Of a DNA stretch of 64,000 nucleotides, positions 63,263-64,000 are shown in pieces. This DNA is from Chitinophaga cymbidii (GTDB lineage Bacteria; Bacteroidota; Bacteroidia; Chitinophagales; Chitinophagaceae): NCBI RefSeq assembly GCF_007992715.1, contig NZ_BKAU01000002.1:496001-560000 (forward strand), in the 5' to 3' direction. The translations under genes and the position numbers were made by a program. The notes under the pieces are model-generated. The model was not told where the DNA came from. It was given only the letters and a program-made list of their open reading frames with translations, and searched no databases. Numbering within the stretch: the first letter of the stretch is position 1; each line of letters opens with the position of its first letter.

Positions 63263-64000
63263 ATGTCTGAACTGATTTTATACCTGATCAAAGCAAATAT
63301 TGCGCTTTGCATGTTCTACCTGGCTTACCGCCTGGGCTTGCGCAGATTGACCTTTTATACCCTCAACCGGTACTTCCTGTTGTCCGGCATCGTTTTTTCC
63401 TCCCTTTTCCCGCTGGTGGACGTGAATGATTTTGTGAACCGTCATGAAACGCTGGCGCAGCAGGCCGTTATTTATCTGCCGGATTTCAACGCATGGCAGC
63501 AGGCGGCGCAGCCGGAGCCTTTCAGCATCTGGACCTTCATGGAATGGATGTTCTGGGCCGGTGTGGCCGTGATGGCGGTGCGCCTGGGCGTTCAGCTGGT
63601 TTCCCTGCTGTTCCTGCACCGGAAAACAAGCTCCGCCAATATCCTGGACCGCCGGGTGCGGCTGATGCGTGCCTCCATGAACCCGTTCTCTTTCTTCCGC
63701 CATATATACGTGAATCCATCGTTACATGGCCCCGATGAGTTAAAAGCCATTCTGCAGCACGAGTCCATTCACGTAAGGGAATGGCACTCTGCAGATGTGC
63801 TGATGAGCGAGCTGAACCAGGTGTTCTACTGGTTCAATCCCGGCGCATGGCTGATGAAAACGGCGGTGAAGGAAAACCTCGAGTTCCTGACGGACCGTAC
63901 CATGCTCCGCACCGGCGTAGACCGGAAGGCGTACCAGTACAGCCTTGTGCAGGTAAGCGCGGCGCAGTTCGCCGCCGGCATTGCCAACAACTTTAATTTC
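63263..64000 (+). CDS. BlaR1-like M56-family membrane metalloprotease sensor, 3' partial
   Basis: The frame from ATG 63263 stays open to the window edge (246 codons). MSELILYLIKANIALCMFYLAYRL begins a first membrane helix; about three further helices follow, and the zinc motif HESIH (HExxH) with the later Glu region ENLEFLTDRTM is typical of M56 peptidases. It would cleave the BlaI-type repressor on sensing a cell-envelope signal. The C-terminal periplasmic or TonB-like part lies outside. Confidence 0.88.
   Translation, partial: MSELILYLIKANIALCMFYLAYRLGLRRLTFYTLNRYFLLSGIVFSSLFPLVDVNDFVNRHETLAQQAVIYLPDFNAWQQAAQPEPFSIWTFMEWMFWAGVAVMAVRLGVQLVSLLFLHRKTSSANILDRRVRLMRASMNPFSFFRHIYVNPSLHGPDELKAILQHESIHVREWHSADVLMSELNQVFYWFNPGAWLMKTAVKENLEFLTDRTMLRTGVDRKAYQYSLVQVSAAQFAAGIANNFNF

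Overview
The window looks like chromosomal DNA of a Bacteroidota bacterium, most likely Chitinophagaceae (Chitinophaga-like). The reasons are two SusC/SusD pairs, an ECF sigma/FecR/STN-SusC signalling cassette, several TlpA-type periplasmic thioredoxins, FecR with the C-terminal domain usual in this phylum, promoters of the TTG-N19/20-TAnnTTTG type, and almost no Shine-Dalgarno sites. By eye the DNA is fairly GC-rich for the phylum, with AT-rich promoter islands.

1-6.5 kb is a worn accessory segment. It holds the end of a hybrid histidine kinase, a type III restriction-modification pair whose Res subunit stops before its nuclease domain, a tRNA-Gln(CTG), and a hipB-like regulator with three operators followed by only the tail of hipA. 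6.5-16.4 kb (minus strand) is a trans-envelope signalling cassette: ECF sigma, FecR, STN-SusC, SusD and two TlpA-like lipoprotein/periplasmic thioredoxins. 17.5-20.9 kb (minus) carries a Nei-type glycosylase, a GntP transporter and a ROK repressor. Divergent from it, 21.4-38.2 kb (plus) is a carbohydrate locus: FAD oxidoreductase, SusC, SusD, DUF5018 lipoprotein, GHL10-like barrel, DUF5009-like membrane acyltransferase, sodium/solute symporter, twin SGNH esterases, DUF4434 barrel and an N-acylglucosamine 2-epimerase. This fits acylated amino-sugar (perhaps sialo-) glycans, though no sialidase or neuraminate lyase is present. 38.4-44.6 kb holds an esterase, a DUF4143 ATPase behind a 33-bp tandem repeat, a LytS/LytR pair, an EcsC protein and an aminopeptidase P.

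44.7-59.2 kb is a continuous his-trp-his block: hisG-D-C-B, then trpE-G-D-C-F-B-A, then hisH, a GNAT-HisA fusion, hisF and hisIE. Each half starts with its own attenuator: a leader peptide rich in His codons before hisG, and one with Trp-Trp before trpE. Two tandem TlpA genes follow by translational overlap. The window ends with a BlaI-type operon (outer protein, BlaI repressor, M56 sensor cut by the window edge) whose palindromic operator lies inside the promoter.

The most unusual feature is a dispersed leader element placed immediately before the start codons of hisG, trpE, an SGNH esterase gene and the GHL10-like gene. Each copy has an RNA hairpin whose first arm imitates the true start region and whose second arm could pair with either one. 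A second small repeat family (about 100 bp, inverted ends) occurs twice in intergenic gaps. All functional statements are from reading the sequence only; no database search was run.
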